Positions 1-11,700 of a stretch of DNA of 64,000 bases are shown here, one piece after another. Within the stretch, counting starts at the first letter, position 1. Every line of letters begins with the position of its first letter. A program made the translations under genes and the position numbers. The notes below the pieces were generated by a model, which was given only the letters and a program-made list of their open reading frames with translations, did no database searches and was not told where the DNA came from. The DNA comes from Trichobilharzia szidati (Eukaryota > Platyhelminthes > Trematoda > Strigeidida > Schistosomatidae), in contig OX235272.1 of NCBI GenBank assembly GCA_944472155.2, forward strand, positions 94,556,020-94,620,019, read 5' to 3'.

Positions 1-752
1 GGAGACCTATCTATTTTCAAGAAAAATTCAGTGGAATATGGATGTTTCTTTAGAGAAGATAATGAAATATTTAGGTCGAAAAAAGTAAAGGTCTCTAGGT
101 AAATCATCTTAGTAAGAGTATAGACCTGTTCTCATCAACCGTTTAACTCGACTTAAACAGCACGTCTTGTAGTGGAAAGACGTCACTGTACTTTGTCATT
201 CTCTGTGAGATCCATTAAACTTATTCACTTTTGCTGAGATACATTCTTAGCTCCACATTTCACAACTAAGAAAATTTCCGTATATACGACTAATCACATA
301 TAAACATCAAGATGTAGCATTACATACCGATTACTGTATGAATCACCTTTATTGCTTTCACCTTAACAATAGATCGATCCCCTATGACTGTTGCCTTAAT
401 TTACCGTTTTAAATCAAAGAAGTCATAGTTATTTACGCCTACAGGTGTATTTTAAGTGTTTTAGTTTAAAAAGAAGGAAGTCTGCACTAAACAGTGAATA
501 GCCAGAGGTGAATTTCATTGGTTAGTCACCAAAAAGTGAAGCTCATTCATCACACACTACCATAATACCACTTATTAATAAATGCTGAATCTGATTAAAT
601 GAAATGGTTAACAGTATCTGCTTGTAATAACACAATGAGAAGTAGTAATAATCTAAAAATTGGAGAAATTTATGTTAGCTTTCTCAAAATGTATCGTTTT
701 GCTAGATGACATAAATTAAATAGTACTAACCTTTAATTAATCACATTTTTAG
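1..752. other. Probable intron upstream of the first visible SEMA5-like exon
   Basis: No coding exon or recognisable repeat was seen here. The stretch is AT-rich and ends in a T-rich tract and AG (751-752), a good 3' splice site for the exon that follows. Because that exon opens in the middle of a codon, this stretch is most simply an intron of the same gene, whose 5' part lies outside the window. Confidence 0.6.
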
Positions 753-1298
753 ACATAATCAGCAATCAAATTGGTGAAGAGAATCGAGTGCTGTCAGATT
801 CAATGGAAATATTACCTGATCCAATCTGGTCAGCATGGAGTAAATGGTCTGAATGTAGTCAAGACTGTATCCCAATAGAAAGCATAACTTTATCTGATCA
901 ACTGGATTTACAACAAACAAAATTCTCAAACACTTTTCTTTACACTCCCAATGAATATCAATTTCGAACACGTAAATGTCTATCGAATAAGTGTTCACAA
1001 AACAATCGTTTTGAGGCCAGTATCGATATACGTAAGTGTCCGCCGAAACCAGCATGTAAAAGCGGCTGGTCATGTTGGTCTGATTGGTCAAGTTGTTCTC
1101 CAGTTAAACTCGATCAAACTGATAGAAGGCGAAAATGTCACTGGCGTAAAGATGGAGGTAGATCAGTTCGTACAAGGACATGCATTTTAACACAATATGA
1201 TCAGAATTCAGGTGCACAAAAGCTAGTTTGCGACGGTTACGCACAGATGAAAAAAGAATGTGCTTGGTTTGATAATGATCAAAGAGAATGCTCTATGA
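753..1298 (+). CDS. SEMA5: SEMA5-like exon: TSP type-1 repeats 1 and 2
   Basis: The acceptor is a T-rich tract with AG at 751-752 and the donor is GTAAGT at 1299. The exon begins with two bases of a split codon and ends with one base (phase 1). It carries two TSP1 repeats with the WxxWxxW tryptophan ladder and RTRKC/RTRTC motifs. The second repeat has a basic insertion (RRRKCHWRKDGGRS) between its tryptophan ladder and the RTRTC strand. Confidence 0.75.
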
Positions 1299-4200
1299 GT
1301 AAGTATAAATAGTTATATTTTTAAAATTATTCTTATATAAAGCTGTAAGAATCTGCAGTTCCAATGCTCCAAAAAGTATGTTACTGCAGTCGATTTAAAT
1401 TCGTAAAGGAGCAATTTTATTTAGCTAAGTCAGGTTCAGGCTTTCTCACTACCTGAAAGTACTCAGGGAGATGAAGTTGCAATTGTAGAACCACAACATA
1501 ACCTGACTCCTATCAATTAACTAAGTCTAATTGCATTTTTACCTGAGTTTTTTCCATCTGTGGATCAAATTCAGAAATAATCTGTGATTTCAGGGAAAAG
1601 TAACGCCTTTGGCAACTATAATTGGTACATTTGCCTGACTCAGTGAAGTTTCCTGTAAAACTATAAGAAGTAACTACCGAAATAAAAATGTTATACACAT
1701 CAACGTAGATTTCGTCACTAAATGACATCACTTAAATAGTATTGGAAACCAAGAACCAATGAATTGCTGTTCCTACATAGTTTGAAACTACGTAACAGTG
1801 AGCACCCATAATTCCATCAGGGATTGTACCCACAATTTCAGCTGACCAACCCAGTACTTTTGCGATTCATTTTCCAGACAAAAATCCTTTAACACATTAA
1901 ATTTTAACTTTATCAATTTTCAGAAAGTATGTTTCATTCCTTATTTCTGTCTCTCCCCTCTCTCTCTCTCTCTGATTTTCCATCCTCTTCTCTCTTATAC
2001 TCTGCAGCTAAGTGGACTTGTACGTTTCTACGTTGATTTTCAAAATGAGTGCAGAACCCAGTAGTCAGTCCTTTAAACGCAATAAGATAACTGAAAATGC
2101 TGTTTAATCTACAGTGGTTGTTGACTTGATTTTCCCTCCTCATTAACGTAATAAATAACTGTGCTGCATGCGGATTATTGGGTATTAATTCCAGCTCTCA
2201 TTTGGGACACATCCACTGACTAAAACGCAGATGCATTTCAGATTGATAGGATAGTGTTGTGTACTGGGTAACTTATGAGAACTGTTTCTTGCTCAAAATT
2301 TTATCGAGCAAGAGTTGGATTATTTTTCCTTTATCTTGACAACGAGGGCATCATTGTCAACGTGTATTTATCATTTCTAAAAACAATATGGCGCAACCGG
2401 TAAAAAAGAAATGAATAAATATCATTCTTGGAAATTGAACACTGAAATAATGTCAGGTTTTAAGGTGGTGGTGAGAGCTGTCTTCAAGACAAAATTGTAA
2501 ATAACAATTGACTTCACTCTTGACGTCCCGAATTAGGGTCATGAGAAAAAACAATAGCAGAGCTTAACCTTGAGTAACTCAACAACCAATCACAGCAGAC
2601 TTAACGTGTACAAAGACGATTCGCAGATATATGGATAACTTTGAAAGCGACGATCACAAGCAGTACATAATAACCTTCAGCAAGAAAAACCAATCAGAAG
2701 ATGTTGCTTCTCTGCTAACAATAACGAATAATAGTGCACATAAAAATCTATAAATACCTGTTTTATCAATAAACCATCTGTTGCCTGGTCCTAGTCTTCT
2801 GTCGGTGGCACAGTGGTTAGGACTCCCGCAGACCATGCATATGGTCCGGGGTTCGATCCCCTGCCGGCGCACACCCGATATCTATGGTTGGCCTGTAAAT
2901 TTGGGCTACCGATATCCATGCTGAAAATTCCATACTTGTACTGAAAATACGGTGTGGAATCAAGTTGTAATCAAAATAAAAAAAATATAAAAAAATAATT
3001 ATCAGGCTTTTATGAAATACAGGATGTAGCGTTAGATAAATTACTTTTGTCTAGTGATGTCTGTTAAAAAATTTTCTAATCTAAATATTGAATATTTATG
3101 AGCGACTTATCCATTCATTTCTGAATGTGGGAAATAGCATCTTCCAGTTAATTGAGCTTTTCTAAATACGGCTTCATGAATAAAGAATAATATATATCTC
3201 AGTAATGACTGACAGTAACAGTACAAAGTTAAATTTCGGGGAATTCCTGAATGAAGGAAAATCTTGATTTGTATTTCTATTTGGATTGTGTACCAACAAC
3301 ACTTCTTCCGTCTCACTGCATCACACAAATAATAAGATTTAGGAAATACGTTGTTAGAACAATCTGACCTGATCTCGCACGGATGTTAAAATTATAAACT
3401 GATGAATGAAAGTGATATTAAAATATGGATTAGCGACAGCTAGATTATATGACTAATGCTCAGCTGTGTTAAGGGAACTAGCTGCAGACTCCTCTATTAT
3501 TTCACTTCAGTACCAAGTGATACACAATGGTCTGTTAAGAGTTACAAAAAACACTACTTTTTTCATGGTAATCGCAACATTCAAACCCCAATATTTGTTC
3601 GTTACCTTTGCAGGTATACATTAAGTGAAATGTGTATGAAATATTTCCTTGATGACCTTGAAATCTTTTAGTAATACTAAGACGAAACAGCTGTCCAGTA
3701 CTCCCAGCTTTTCCAGTGGTTCTCTAACTGATGTCAGCTCATGATGAAATCCTCCATGCAATACTGACTGAATTCATTATTTTTCTATGTCGTTAGAAGT
3801 TCTTTCTTTCAGTGCTTTTACTTCAATGAATACGCTATTTTTAAATTTTAATTTCGTAATATTCGTTCTGGTACATAAACCGCAATTAATTGTTTCCATG
3901 TAGCGGAGATTTAAACAAGTGTTATTTCTACATATACCTGCTTTTCACTCATCACCCAATGTTTGTGCGATAATTCTGTTAAATCTTGATCGAAGTTCAT
4001 CTAAATTGCTGTTACACTGTTTTAATTCTGTTTATATCGTGATTACACTAATCTACACGTTTGACCTATATATTTTTCAGTGAATTTAACCGGTATATAT
4101 AAAGATATTCCTATTGATGTGAATACAAACTACTACAAAACTTCAGTATGGAGTAGTTGGTCTTCCTGGTCATCATGTGGTCAAGCAGAAATATCAAAAA

Positions 4201-7200
4201 ATAGTCAAGATAAACTTGAATCATCCAGGAATTCGATGGATCCAACAAATCCATACTTATTAGCTATACGAACAAGAAAATGTGAATTGGTCAGTGTTAA
4301 TACTGATGAACTATATACAGCGCATACTCGTAGAACAGTTTGTTCTGGTTCATCGAATCAAATGAAAACTTGTCCAAATTTAGCTTTAAATATTGCAGAA
4401 GGTACGTTAAATTATTTTGACTGATCTTTGTGTATTACGCATCGCTGTATTATTATAATTCTTCTCTTCAGTTCCAAGTGAGAAGTAGATTTTCAGCAGT
4501 ACACCTCCATTCCACTCGATTCTCTGCTATCATTCTCACATAGGCTCTACAACTTCCAAAAATCTTTCATTTCTTATCCACATGACCTCCACATAACCCT
4601 TGGAAGCCCAAACGTACTTTCCTACCCGGGTTCCAGTCGAGAGCTTGACGTGTGATGTCACTTGAATATTTCCTCAGCTTATGTCTGTTTCATCTCCATT
4701 TTCCTCTGCATCCTTGAGGAGTAATAAATCGGTTGTTGGCCGGTTCAACATCTGCCACAGTTCTTTGAAGCCTATTCTTTCCAACCGGCTGGCGGGTGAT
4801 CTGATCTTCGGTAACAAATTCAAGAATGCAGGTGTTGATTATTATGCTTACTATGAAATTACCTTTTCCACTGTTAGGCCTGAAGACTGTACAAAATATA
4901 CATGATTCACAGCATGCTTCATTATTCAAATGTCTCACTAAACTGTTGGTGTTGAGATCAGGCTTCTGCGCATAAGCAGATATTATGAAGAATATGTGTA
5001 CAAGTGTTACCAGTCATTTCCAGATGTCAGACTTTGAATTCCATGTAGTGTAAAGTTGTGTTAGTCTGACTAGTGGCTAGAAGATATAAAAAGTCAGTGA
5101 AGCATGTCGACGACCACGACTAAACAAACTTCGGATATATTTTATTTAATAGAGCACATTATGATTCCGTTTTATTTGCTTAACGATGATTCGACTGCAA
5201 TCTAGTGTTGTTAATCTCATCTATGTAATTATAATATTTCCTGTCTTCGTTTATGTTTCCATTGACTTTAATTTATTATAGACAGCAGCAGGTCGGGCGT
5301 GAGGACAAATACTCGCCGAAGACATTGGCTAGGGGTCGCGCTATGTCGTGAATTGGCAGAAGTTAGGATTAATGGACCATTAAATCGGGTCCCGGTGGCT
5401 TAATGGTATACGAGCTCGCCTTGTAACCAGAAGGTCCTGGGTTCGAATCCCGGTGGGTGCGTACTGATGAGGAGTCCCGAACAAGGACGGAGGAAACAGC
5501 TGTCCAGTACTCCCAGGTTTTCCAATGGTTCTCTAACTAATATCAGCTCATGATGAAAATCCTGTAACCAATTATAGACATTGTTTCCATTCAGATTCAA
5601 ACTTGAATCACCTAGTACCAATATCAGGAGACTTACTACTAGGCTACTACGTTATTGTACCATTTAGTAGTTGTTTAGTCACTTTTTGATCAAAATCTAC
5701 CGATTGGCTATGCAATACGGTCAGTAAGCTAGCTGATAACACACTGATGTGTAGTGTAATTCAATACCGCTTGCTTATCGATGCCGACGTATACATAATT
5801 ATGATAGGACATCACACTCACGCACACACACAAACACACGGTTATTACGAATAGGATACAAAACTGCTTCAGACATTTCATTATTAAACTTCAGATTTTA
5901 TCAATTATGTCAGTTCCGTGAATTTTTGGCACTTATCCATTCACTTTCATGATATTAGATGGTTGGAGGCAATCGGCCTTTGACTTCGATTACGTGCTAG
6001 TTGGCACTCGTCAGCAAGGCGTATCTGCAACCTTGAAGGAACTCATGTCCTTTCCGAGATCCGAACCTACATCATCCAGTGCTGCAGTCAGAGACATTAC
6101 CACTGAGCTATTTGGGCTCGCGATTGACCTCCTGCAGGACTGTAGTGGATACTTTGATCGGACACTAGTTAGCAACTAGTGTGATGTGTCTAGTCCTTTC
6201 TATGGTGCAGACTGAATTCTATCAGTCAGGTTTGCAATGTGGTTACCATTCTATGTAGCTCACACTAGCTACTAGTGTTCAATCAAAGCATCCACTACAG
6301 TCCTGCTGGAGGTCAGTCTCTAGGCCGAATAGCTCATTGGTAACGTTTGTGACTGCAGCACTGGGCGACTCGGGCTCGAATCTCAGGAGGGACATGACTT
6401 CCTTCAAGGTTGCAGATACGCCTTGCTGACGAGTGCCAACTAGCACGAAACCTAGGTCCAAGGCTTCCTGCGGATTGCCTCCAATCATCTAATATCATCA
6501 AATCAATATACACCGTGATGGCGAGCTACCTAGAATGGTGGCCACATTGCAAACCTGACTGATAGAATTCAGTCTGCACCAAAGAAAAGACTAGATACAT
6601 CACACTAGTTACTAGTGTCCAATCAAAGTATTCACTTAGGTGACAATTTCAGTTTCAATCAGTTTATTATAGTGGAAGTTACTATTATACTTATGATTAC
6701 TACATTCCTGAATAAACAGAAAATTGCTGACATTTTATTCAGATTTTGATGATAGTGTACAACACCACTACTGTAACTTATTTTTTCTTAAAATCGAAAG
6801 TCAACCAGTAACCATAGTTACGTTTCTCAGACTATTGATGAATATAGGCCAGGTTTGCTGTGAATTATTGTCATGTAGAAGAATTCAGTTATCAGTCATG
6901 AGTTAATCTAAACCCTGATTATCTCAGTGAAATTGAATGCTTCACAAACCCAGTGATTATTTGAGTATTTTAAATCAGTAGACTACAGTGATCCAGCGAG
7001 GTCAGTTAAAAATAATCGAGAGTATTCTTGTTTTTAGGTGTTTTTCGTTGAAAAACTTGGTTTCTCATGTTAAAATGTCTTAACAGTAACTTCCCTGTTC
7101 ACTTAGGTGCATTCTATCGAAATAATCAAAGACTCTTCCGCATACTTTCGTCTATCATAGTCTTTATTGAGGTGAATGATGAAGGTTCAACTCCTGTTAC

Positions 7201-10083
7201 CCTAAAACTATGACAAAACATGGTGAAATGAAGTGGTCAGATTTGAAAGAATTCGACAAAATTCGTCACAAACATATGGTGAATGTTATTTTACAAGCAA
7301 GGACCACTGGAGAGGTATCTTGTCAGTTTTTCTGCCAACCAACAACCACGATATCATTGAGGGATGAGGTGGGGTTAGTCAGATTCCAAGATAATGAAAT
7401 TACCACTCAGCTGATATTTAGCGTTTTTATTTTAGTTTCTTGTGATTTTCTAACGGACTAATTCTACATGAAAAAGGATATTTCTTAGTTTCTCTAAAAT
7501 ATATATTATATCCTATTTAGGACTGTTCTTCCTACCAGTGTCCATATAAAAATACTTTTACTCCTAATGAGGGAGTACATTATGTATAATGGATACTGGT
7601 TTGTTAAAAAAAATATACTAGTGAAGCGAAAAGACATTTCTCCTTAATAAATGGATAACTTGAAAATAAAGTAGTAAACTAAGTGTATTTCCTCATGTTA
7701 AACAAATAATCAAGTAATATATGCAATTAGTTCTTTGAACATTGCACAGTTCAAGGTAAAATCTCCTCTTGCTTTTCTTTGGAGACGTATACAATGTAGA
7801 CCTACGGATACCATAAACAGCTTCAGTGATGTAAGGTTAAATTGCAAGACAGTATAAACTACTGAGCAGTTGGAAACTAATCATGTCAACTGCTGGTGGA
7901 TGCTAGCCGTATCCAAGTTACCTAAACATGTCATCAGCAAAGAAATGCTTAAGGTGTCAAAGTAAAGCGAAGAAAATAGAATCATACTACTAAGTAATCC
8001 CAAGTAATATTTTTTTATTCCTTTACATTCCCAGTGGAACATAGGGCTTCACGCTAGAGACTTGAAGTTTCTGTAGCAGTGGTGATTATTTTTATAGGAT
8101 GGGGTTGCTAGCCTCATGCCCAACCTTCCCTCTCTACCAGTCTTTTAACTGGCTTACTGAGGTAAAGGAGCGCGTCGGCCGGGGATTGAACCCCGGACCG
8201 CCTGCGTGGTAGGCAAACACTCTACCGGTGTGCCACCGACGCACAATCCCAAGTAATATAGTTGATGGATGGTGACTAATAGTGGAAACGTTTGAAACGA
8301 TGAGTACTGCGTTCGAGTTTCTATGGGAACACCACCACTCACTGCTATTTGCAGCTACATCCAGATGATGAGTCCCAAAAAATGGATCTCTTTGCTCGTC
8401 AATCATCCATCAAATAACATCATGTTAATCCTCAGATATTTTAAAAGCTTCCGTACTAGGAGCCGACACGTCAACAGAGACCGAACATTTCGGTCCAATA
8501 TAATCAATCAACGGAAAGTGTCAATTCAATTTAAACAAATAATATAATTCAACAATGAAATATTTTATGTGATCAACTTGTGAGAATTACCATTTTAATC
8601 TGTTCTATTTTGTCTCTTTATCTTTCTACTAGTGTTTGGTCATTTGAATCGAAGAAAGAAAAATTACAGATTCACACCACTTCACTTAATTTTGATTGGT
8701 CTATTGAGTTTTGTTGTTGGAATTCTGATAGCTGGAATTGGAATAATTATTTATTACTGGGGTTATTATAAACGACTTGTGTGTAATAATATCAGTAAGA
8801 ATAATAACACTGTTAATAGCAAAAGTAGTAAATTACGGGGTGAAATAAATCCAGAAAATGATTTCACCAATTTACACTCAGCTCACTTGAATTTATCGCC
8901 TCCACCTCAGCCAATTCTCAGCCTACCGATACCGGGTCTAGTTACTTCGTCAACAAATGACAATCAACTGAATATTGAGCATAAAAGAAGACACAGTGTT
9001 GTCTATGATTCAGTAGCATCTCAAGATGGTGTAACTTATTTGAATCCCAGTCAAAAAAGATTATTAAACTTATATCCAGACGAAGCATTTCATAGTCTTC
9101 ATCACCCTCAAACTGATCAGGGGAACAGGTACACCAGGTTAAATTGTTTCTCTGATTCATATCCTCTTGGAGAAACAGTATTCAATGAAGCACTTAGACA
9201 GAGATCAACAGAAGCTTTACCGAGCAATGATGGATTTTGGAGTTTTCCACGTAAAAGTAGATTGGCTGAATCAAATCTACTTAAAATGTATGCAGAGAAC
9301 AATCCAAGTACACATATGCAGTATGATCATAACACACTTGGCTTTCAACCGAACTATCCTCCACATCATCAATTACCACAGTTTTATAACACAGACAGAG
9401 ATTATTTACTCCGCCCAAAACACACTGGAAATAATAATCGGGTTGAATCGCCAAATAATGTTCTATCATCATCCTTTTCCGGTTATAAACCTGTAGGTAT
9501 TTTCAACCAAAGAAACAATAATGAACACTATTCTCGGTCACCTTTATTACTATCACGAAACCATCAACAACGGTATCGGTATACGCCGCATAATCTACAT
9601 ACTATATCAACAATGTCAGAACCATGGTATGCATCAACTACTATCGGTCTACCAAGTAATATCAGTGGTAGTCATCGAATGCTTTTGGATAATAGTACAT
9701 CCCCTATTGACATGTCGAATATGCATCGCAATGAAAACATGGCTGCCAGTAGTGGCGCTCTGACTGGTTATGAAGATTATGATAATGGTGGAAGTATTCA
9801 ATTTCCACCTAAAATGCCTATTTTACCTGAAAGACATAAGTTATATGATATCAATTCACAGACTAAATTAATACCATCGGTGTCTGTATATTCGCATCCT
9901 TCACACACTTCTAATATATATGATGGTGATAATCGGTCGTCAGTTTGGAGTGGAGGTGATTCAATCCCTTTTGAAAGACCGTCTAATCCACATTTAAGGG
10001 AACCGAATACATTTTTCGAACACCTACCACCTCCATCAGTGCTACCTCCTCCTCATGCTACACCAGTGACTACTTTACCATAA
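753..10083 (+). CDS. SEMA5: Semaphorin-5-like transmembrane receptor, 3' part (three exons, 5' end missing)
   Basis: Exons 753-1298, 4081-4401 and 8633-10083 join in phase and give about 771 residues to the TAA stop. In order: three thrombospondin type-1 repeats (WSAWSKWSECSQDC near nt 827, WSCWSDWSSCS near nt 1067, WSSWSSWSSCG near nt 4147), each followed by an RTRxC strand; one hydrophobic helix (nt about 8680-8760) followed by basic residues; and a cytoplasmic tail of about 435 residues rich in Pro, Asn, Ser and His. The order and sequence of the last repeats, including a final one that lacks the usual CSxTCG, match my recollection of the C-terminus of semaphorin-5, a guidance receptor that binds proteoglycans through these repeats. 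The sema and PSI domains would lie upstream of the window. The tail is far longer than the roughly 80 residues of vertebrate SEMA5. Another TSR-containing membrane protein is possible; UNC5 is unlikely because no ZU5 or death domain is visible. Confidence 0.75.
2801..2997 (+). repeat. tRNA-derived SINE, family A
   Basis: The head resembles a tRNA, with an A box (GGCACAGTGGTTAGGA) and a B box (GGGGTTCGATCCCC). It is followed by a tRNA-unrelated body containing ACACCCGATATCTATGGT and an A-rich tail (AAATAAAAAAAATATAAAAA). A second copy, very similar along its whole length, lies at 46841-47030. The internal A and B boxes imply transcription by RNA polymerase III. I found no clear target duplication for this copy. 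Confidence 0.8.
3680..3770 (+). repeat. Fragment of Sm-alpha-like SINE (3' half)
   Basis: Shares GACGAAACAGCTGTCCAGTA and the following CTCCCAG, TTTTCCA and CTCATGATGAAA blocks with the fuller copy at 5386-5565. It retains the canonical GACGAAAC of a hammerhead stem II and core, but lacks the CTGATGA side and the tRNA-like head. Confidence 0.6.
4081..4401 (+). CDS. SEMA5: SEMA5-like exon: membrane-proximal TSP type-1 repeat
   Basis: The acceptor is TATTTTTCAG (4071-4080) and the donor GTACGT starts at 4402. The incoming split codon A|TG keeps the frame. The repeat reads SVWSSWSSWSSCG, then an insertion, then IRTRKCELV and VCSGSSNQMKTCP. The missing CSxTCG with a CSG-x(n)-C ending resembles the last repeat of semaphorin-5. 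Confidence 0.75.
4431..4700 (-). repeat. RTE-like retrotransposon 3' tail fragment
   Basis: Similar to the 3' ends of the larger RTE-like copies at 53527-54720 and 59085-59830: an ATTATTAT run, then CTCTTCAGTTCC, and further in GGGTTCCAGTCGAG and GTGTGATGTCACTTGA on the + strand. It is too short and decayed to translate. Confidence 0.45.
5386..5565 (+). repeat. Sm-alpha-like SINE with tRNA-like head
   Basis: A tRNA-like head with an A-box-like GGCTTAATGGTATACGAG and a B box (GGGTTCGAATCCC) is followed by CTGATGA, a GTCC/GGAC stem, GAAAC and a GTC triplet. This order of polymerase III promoter then hammerhead is the known plan of the schistosome Sm-alpha SINE family. Edges are approximate; a 3' fragment of the same family lies at 3680-3770. 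Confidence 0.65.
5461..5510 (+). ncRNA. Hammerhead-ribozyme-like motif, probably degenerate
   Basis: CTGATGA (5464-5470), stem II GTCC (5474-5477) with GGAC (5485-5488), GAAAC (5493-5497) and the cleavage triplet GTC (5502-5504) occur in canonical order. GTACTG (5461-5466) is the exact reverse complement of CAGTAC (5505-5510) and could form stem I, but it overlaps the CTG of the core, as if three bases had been lost. Extra purines flank stem II. Activity is doubtful. Confidence 0.45.
5947..6629. repeat. Composite foldback SINE-like element (family C), two copies head to head
   Basis: A + oriented copy (from 5949) and an inverted copy (to about 6490) share the block reading GGCACTCGTCAGCAAGGCGT in the forward sense. 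Palindromic arm sequences lie between them and to the right (ACTAGTAACTAGTG type, TGAATTCTATCAGTCAGG and its complement). ATTCACTT occurs at 5939-5946 and 6630-6637 and is a likely 8-bp target duplication enclosing the whole composite. Related copies are at 51342-51751 and 55978-56185. Confidence 0.7.
8011..8244 (-). repeat. tRNA-derived SINE, family B, with 15-bp target duplication
   Basis: On the - strand: a tRNA-like head with GTGCGTCGGTGGCACA and B box GGGGTTCAATCCCC, then CTCCTTTACCTCA, a body containing GGTTGGGCATGAGGCTAGCA, and an A-rich tail. AATCCCAAGTAATAT occurs at 7996-8010 and again at 8245-8259, a 15-bp target duplication that fixes both ends. Other copies: 23165-23400, 55311-55551 and 62698-62936. 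Confidence 0.9.
8633..10083 (+). CDS. SEMA5: SEMA5-like terminal exon: membrane helix and long cytoplasmic tail
   Basis: The acceptor is a pyrimidine-rich tract with AG at 8631-8632. The split codon G|TG links it to the previous exon. About 15 residues in, a helix of about 26 hydrophobic residues starts (LHLILIGLLSFVVGILIAG and on), followed by YYKRL. The remaining roughly 435 residues look disordered, with proline clusters (SPPPQP near the membrane, LPPPSVLPPPHATP at the end) that could bind SH3 or EVH1 domains. TAA is at 10081-10083. Confidence 0.8.
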
Positions 10084-10461
10084 ATAACAGTCCGTTGTAC
10101 AACACTGTGATAACTAAGTATAGGTTTTGTATACATAAATTTATATTATGTCTATGCTTATTATTCATTTGAAAAATTGTCTAGTTTAACGAGTAAAACT
10201 ATAGAATGTTTTTTTTCTAATTTTACCCCCGAAACCCTCGTTTTCATATTTCCTATACTTCTTGTTGATATATCTGCAATAGTGAATATAAAGCTTCATG
10301 TTTCCGAAAAAAATTGTTGTTTTCCTATGTATATATATATATGCAACTTATTTTGATAGCATAAAACTGAAGTTGTTCTAAGGTGAATAACTATGTTTTA
10401 AGTATTGATACATATGCCTGCGACATGTAAGTACTTTGCCTAATGAATGGAAATGTTTATC

Positions 10462-10467
10462 AATAAA
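10462..10467 (+). terminator. Candidate poly(A) signal of the SEMA5-like gene
   Basis: AATAAA about 380 bases after the TAA stop. The 3' UTR in between is AT-rich with no reading frame. This is the first canonical hexamer seen downstream; cleavage itself cannot be seen from sequence. Confidence 0.5.
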
Positions 10468-10499
10468 AGATGATGAATGGCATTATCGAAAGTGTGTCT

Positions 10500-10865
10500 A
10501 ACAGACCACTGCTAACTATCATCAACAGTCGTCTTCGTTGGCTTGGTACTGGTCAGACAGCTAGGAAGAACAAGCAATGACAATGAACCGGCTGAGAACC
10601 TATTACCCAAAGAATGTGCAGAAGGAAGTGATGTTGGATTGAATATACACAGAGGAAACTCTCAAGTGACATCACGCTCCAGCCCATTGAGTGGGACCCG
10701 AATATGAAGCGATAAGTTGGGCATCAAGGGATGAAATAAAGAAGATCATGTGATGAGAAAAAGAAAGTTTGTGAGCAGTTGTGAGGCTAGCTGCAAATGA
10801 TGTCCTGCTGAAGCCCTATTTTCCATGCGAAAAGTAAAGAACGAATAATAGTTATCATTACCAAA
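10500..10865 (+). repeat. Decayed RTE-like retrotransposon 3' end
   Basis: Translates in pieces as a decayed reverse-transcriptase C-terminus (RLRWLG-like, then a block equal to ALTWNP in related copies, seen here as PIEWDP). It ends with GAAGCCCTATTTTCC, as the 3' UTRs of the RTE-like copies do. Many stops and frameshifts are present. Confidence 0.5.
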
Positions 10866-11529
10866 AAGCAGTATAAGTATTCTCCTGAATTCATCTACAT
10901 TTCTTTAAACGGTGTAAGTACAACAGAAGTGACATGTCTACTGGGATAGAAACCCATGTCGACAAGGGAATTATTCCAAGATATTCAGGCGTTTGAAAAC
11001 ACTAGCTCGAGGCACATAAAAGAAATAATGCAATAGGTGATTTAGAAAAACACCCTGATAAAAACGAATGACGAACAGAAGTAAACTGGTAGGATGTTGA
11101 CCAATTAGAGTATAACAAATAAAAGAATTCCTGCACCAACCTTGGATGCACTAAACTGGAATCATACGTTTTATCAGTAACCAGTTTCTTCTAACTTATA
11201 AGTTAACATCTAATACAAAAATGAATATACACTGATTGGTCACCAGAGATGTTGCAATCCACATTATTATTAAAAATGATCAGCTATATGCTATTGCACA
11301 GCAAGAAAGGATCTCTTCAATGAATCACTTGTTTTGATTTTCAATAAAGAATAGCTAATGTCATCCGTCTAGCTCTTAGTCTAGTACTAATTGAATAATG
11401 TTAGTCAAGCCTCCAATGTAATCAGCTAGTTAGGTAACTCGCAGTCGTGAAGGAATACCAGTTAATATTAACTGGTTGAGATCAATTAATAGGGAGCCCT
11501 GGAAGTAGTTTGGCACTCTTCAGTAAATC

Positions 11530-11700
11530 CTACACAGCTTAGGGGTAAAGTTTCTCATTAAAGCACTTAGTTACCTGGGTTCGAGTCTCTGCAAGGACAT
11601 TAGTCCCTTTGAGACTAGATATGGGTTGATAAAGGTTGTCAATAGGCATGCAGAGTAGGTGAAGGGCATCCTACTTATCAACTTGAATTACCTGACATCA
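11530..11700 (+). repeat. Possible divergent tRNA-headed SINE
   Basis: CAGCTTAGGGGTAAAG resembles an A box and GGGTTCGAGTCTCTGC a B box, at a spacing similar to that in the family C element read on its own strand. Downstream, GCAAGGACATTAGTCCCTTT parallels the family C body. Ends and tail are not clear. Confidence 0.35.

Larger units (their letters stand above)
1299..4080 (+). other. Intron of the SEMA5-like gene with SINE insertions
   Basis: A GT-AG intron of 2.8 kb. It holds a (CT)n run near 1951-1973, a tRNA-headed SINE at 2801-2997 and a fragment of an Sm-alpha-like SINE near 3680-3770. Short reading frames inside it show no known protein features. Confidence 0.7.
4402..8632 (+). other. 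Second SEMA5-like intron, repeat-filled
   Basis: A GT-AG intron of 4.2 kb. In order it holds an RTE-like 3' tail fragment (about 4431-4700, - strand), an Sm-alpha-like SINE (5386-5565), a composite foldback element (5947-6629) and a family B SINE (8011-8244). I see nothing recognisable in 6640-8010. Confidence 0.7.

Noticed and set aside
753..4401. UNC5 netrin receptor
   Set aside because: No immunoglobulin, ZU5 or death domain is visible and the last TSR resembles semaphorin-5 more.
5393..5460. Functional tRNA gene
   Set aside because: B box is perfect but the acceptor stem does not close and the sequence continues into the Sm-alpha-like body.
9167..9763. + strand frames in another phase
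   Set aside because: Shadows of the SEMA5-like terminal exon; low-complexity codons keep them open.
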